A stretch of DNA of 48,000 nucleotides from NCBI GenBank assembly GCA_016179845.1, contig JACPCK010000035.1:1-48000 (forward strand), written 5' to 3'. Shown here one piece after another: positions 46,627 through 48,000 of this stretch. Positions within the stretch are counted from its first letter, which is position 1; every line of letters starts with the position of its first letter. The notes beneath the pieces are model-generated. The model made no database searches, was not told where the DNA came from, and saw only the letters and a program-made list of their open reading frames with translations. Made by a program: the position numbers and the translations under genes. The stretch is from Chloroflexota bacterium. GTDB lineage: Bacteria > Chloroflexota > Dehalococcoidia > Lucifugimonadales > JACPCK01.

Positions 46627-48000
46627 GTGACCCTTCAAGTTGAACGGAAGAAACGCCTGGAGGCCCCCTGCACCCGGGACTGCCCGGCCAATATCGATGT
46701 CCCTCGATACATAGGCCTGATAGAGCAGGGTGAGTTCGCCAAGGCGGTGGCCGTGGTGCGGGAGCGCATCCCATTTCCATCGGTATGCGGCCACGTTTGC
46801 TACCGCCCATGTGAGATCAAGTGTCGGCGGGTCTCAATGGATGCCCCTGTTGCTATCAACGCCCTGAAGCGCGCCGCCACCGATTACGATGCTGAGAGGG
46901 TGTGGCGCCGCCGCTGGGGGCAGACAGTGGCTCCGGATACCGGAAAGCGTGTGGCCATCGTGGGCTCTGGGCCAACAGGGCTGACTGCCGCCTACTACTT
47001 GGGGAAGCGGTGTGGTCACCGCGTCACAGTCTTCGAGGCCGAGGCAGAGCCTGGTGGACAGCTCCGCATTGGCATCCCCGCCTACCGTCTCCCCCGCTCG
47101 CTCCTGGATGAGGAAATAAGGGTAATCACGGAAACGCGTGTGGAGCTCTACTGCAACAGCCGCGTGGACTCTCTAGAGGAGCTGTGGGCCCAGGGGTTCC
47201 ACGCTATCTTCCTGGCTTCCGGTGCTGGGGTGCCCCGCAAGCTAGGCCTGCCTGGCGAGAACCTCCCAGGTGTGCTGGACTGTGTGGAGTTTCTAGCCCA
47301 GGTAAATCTGGGCCAAAAGGTTGCCCTGGGACCCCGAGTTGCTGTCATCGGCGCGGGAAACGTGGCCATCGACGGGGCCCGTACCGCCAGGCGGTTGGGT
47401 GGGGAACAGGTGGCTATCGTCTACCGGCGAACCAGGGATCAGATGCCCGCCTACGATTTTGAGGTGAAGGCGGCGGAAGAGGAGGGAGTACAACTGGTCT
47501 TCTTGGCGGCCCCCGTCGCCTTCGCACCCAGGGGCAATGCCCTGGCCATGGAGCTAGAGCTGATGAAGCTAGGCGAGCCCGACTCTTCGGGTCGGCCAAG
47601 ACCTGTCCCCACAGGCCAGCGGACGATCATGGAGACTGACACAGTGCTCGCCGCAATCGGGCAGGTGGCCGCGCCACCCCAGGCCTGGAGCCTCAAGACC
47701 AATCGCGACGGCACTGCCCAGGTAGACGCCAAGACCCTGGAGACCGGCACGCCCGCACTCTTTGCTGGAGGGGACCTGGTCACAGGTCCCCTGAACGTGA
47801 TCGAAGCTATCGCAAATGGACGTCGGGCGGCTATAACCATAGACCGCTACCTGGGAGGCTCTGGTGATATCTCCGAGCAGCTAGCACCGGACCCGGAGGA
47901 GGGCCTTGAGATGCCTGCTTCCCTGGCCCCCCTGGGAGTGGGACCCCTTAGGCAAAGGGAGCTGGACCACCACTCGCGCACGGGCTCTTTCGACGAGGTA
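46627..48000 (+). CDS. GltD-like NAD(P)H:acceptor flavoprotein with N-terminal 4Fe-4S domain (runs off window)
   Basis: Open from GTG 46627 to the window end (458 codons seen). AGGAGG lies 6 nt before the GTG. The N-terminal cluster domain has CTRDCPANIDVPRYI and CGHVCYRPCEIKC, as in glutamate synthase small subunits, NfnB and dihydropyrimidine dehydrogenase. The FAD loop is VAIVGSGPTGLTAAYYLG, followed by EPGGQLRIGIPAYRLP; the second Rossmann motif is VAVIGAGNVAIDGARTARRLG with VYRRTRDQMPA for NAD(P)H. LFAGGDLVTGPLNVIEAIANGRRAA closes the FAD site. It probably feeds or drains electrons for the NuoEFG-like subunits upstream. The C-terminus is not in the window and may carry further clusters. 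Confidence 0.88.
   Translation, partial: MTLQVERKKRLEAPCTRDCPANIDVPRYIGLIEQGEFAKAVAVVRERIPFPSVCGHVCYRPCEIKCRRVSMDAPVAINALKRAATDYDAERVWRRRWGQTVAPDTGKRVAIVGSGPTGLTAAYYLGKRCGHRVTVFEAEAEPGGQLRIGIPAYRLPRSLLDEEIRVITETRVELYCNSRVDSLEELWAQGFHAIFLASGAGVPRKLGLPGENLPGVLDCVEFLAQVNLGQKVALGPRVAVIGAGNVAIDGARTARRLGGEQVAIVYRRTRDQMPAYDFEVKAAEEEGVQLVFLAAPVAFAPRGNALAMELELMKLGEPDSSGRPRPVPTGQRTIMETDTVLAAIGQVAAPPQAWSLKTNRDGTAQVDAKTLETGTPALFAGGDLVTGPLNVIEAIANGRRAAITIDRYLGGSGDISEQLAPDPEEGLEMPASLAPLGVGPLRQRELDHHSRTGSFDEV

Overview
The window is high-G+C bacterial chromosome, densely coding on both strands. The gene set suggests an uncultured Chloroflexota, most like a Dehalococcoidia or SAR202-type lineage. The pointers are F420 biosynthesis genes (cofC, cofD), several FmdB-type zinc ribbons, a PAC2 protein, a translin-family protein beside thiE, TldD/TldE, a CaiB-type CoA transferase, and many short dispersed repeats. 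This assignment is inference; no rRNA is present to test it.

Layout. 1-320: tail of an IS481-type transposase, then tRNA-Arg(GCG) and tRNA-Val(TAC) behind one promoter. 378-9511: nitronate monooxygenase, MDR oxidoreductase, TldD-TldE pair, MFS transporter, remnant of a uracil-DNA glycosylase, M24 peptidase. 9640-19423: CoA transferase-recX, PAC2 protein, TusA-DsrE sulfur carriers, enoyl-CoA hydratase, FmdB-FmdB-ThiE-translin operon, MBL hydrolase, PncC-like protein, acetyltransferase. 19432-23300: MarC, a 20-residue peptide gene, CorA, and a probable nickel module (UreH-like permease plus Fur-family regulator with operator). 23306-28957: infC-rpmI-rplT with an AUA start on infC, a secreted metallopeptidase, gatC-gatA. 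29131-30840: peptide-type binding lipoprotein.

31128-33662 is an IS1595-family transposon whose ends can be read to the base: inverted repeats starting GGCAATTATCCC and an 8-bp duplication TAACTAAA. Besides the transposase it carries a 260-residue unknown protein overlapping a PIN-domain nuclease, a short antisense reading frame, and, under a promoter in the right inverted repeat, a tRNA-Leu-like RNA whose anticodon arm is stretched into an 18-bp hairpin with no normal anticodon loop. PIN nucleases of the VapC type often cut tRNA anticodon loops, so nuclease, partner and anticodon-less tRNA on one transposon is the strongest candidate here for an undescribed system.

33742-41163: nitrilase, FmdB-like protein, dtd, cofC, cofD, and a NitT/TauT-type ABC transporter whose leader can form competing antiterminator and terminator hairpins. 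41252-48000: NuoE-NuoF-NuoG/formate-dehydrogenase-like proteins and a GltD-like flavoprotein that runs off the window. The large subunit lacks the catalytic Cys/Sec-His pair.

At least eight short repeats of several sequence types share the ends CTAGTGT...ACACTAG and sit at CTAG sites. Four abut genes exactly at a TAG stop codon, where insertion at TA would be silent. One seems to supply the start codon of the nitrilase.
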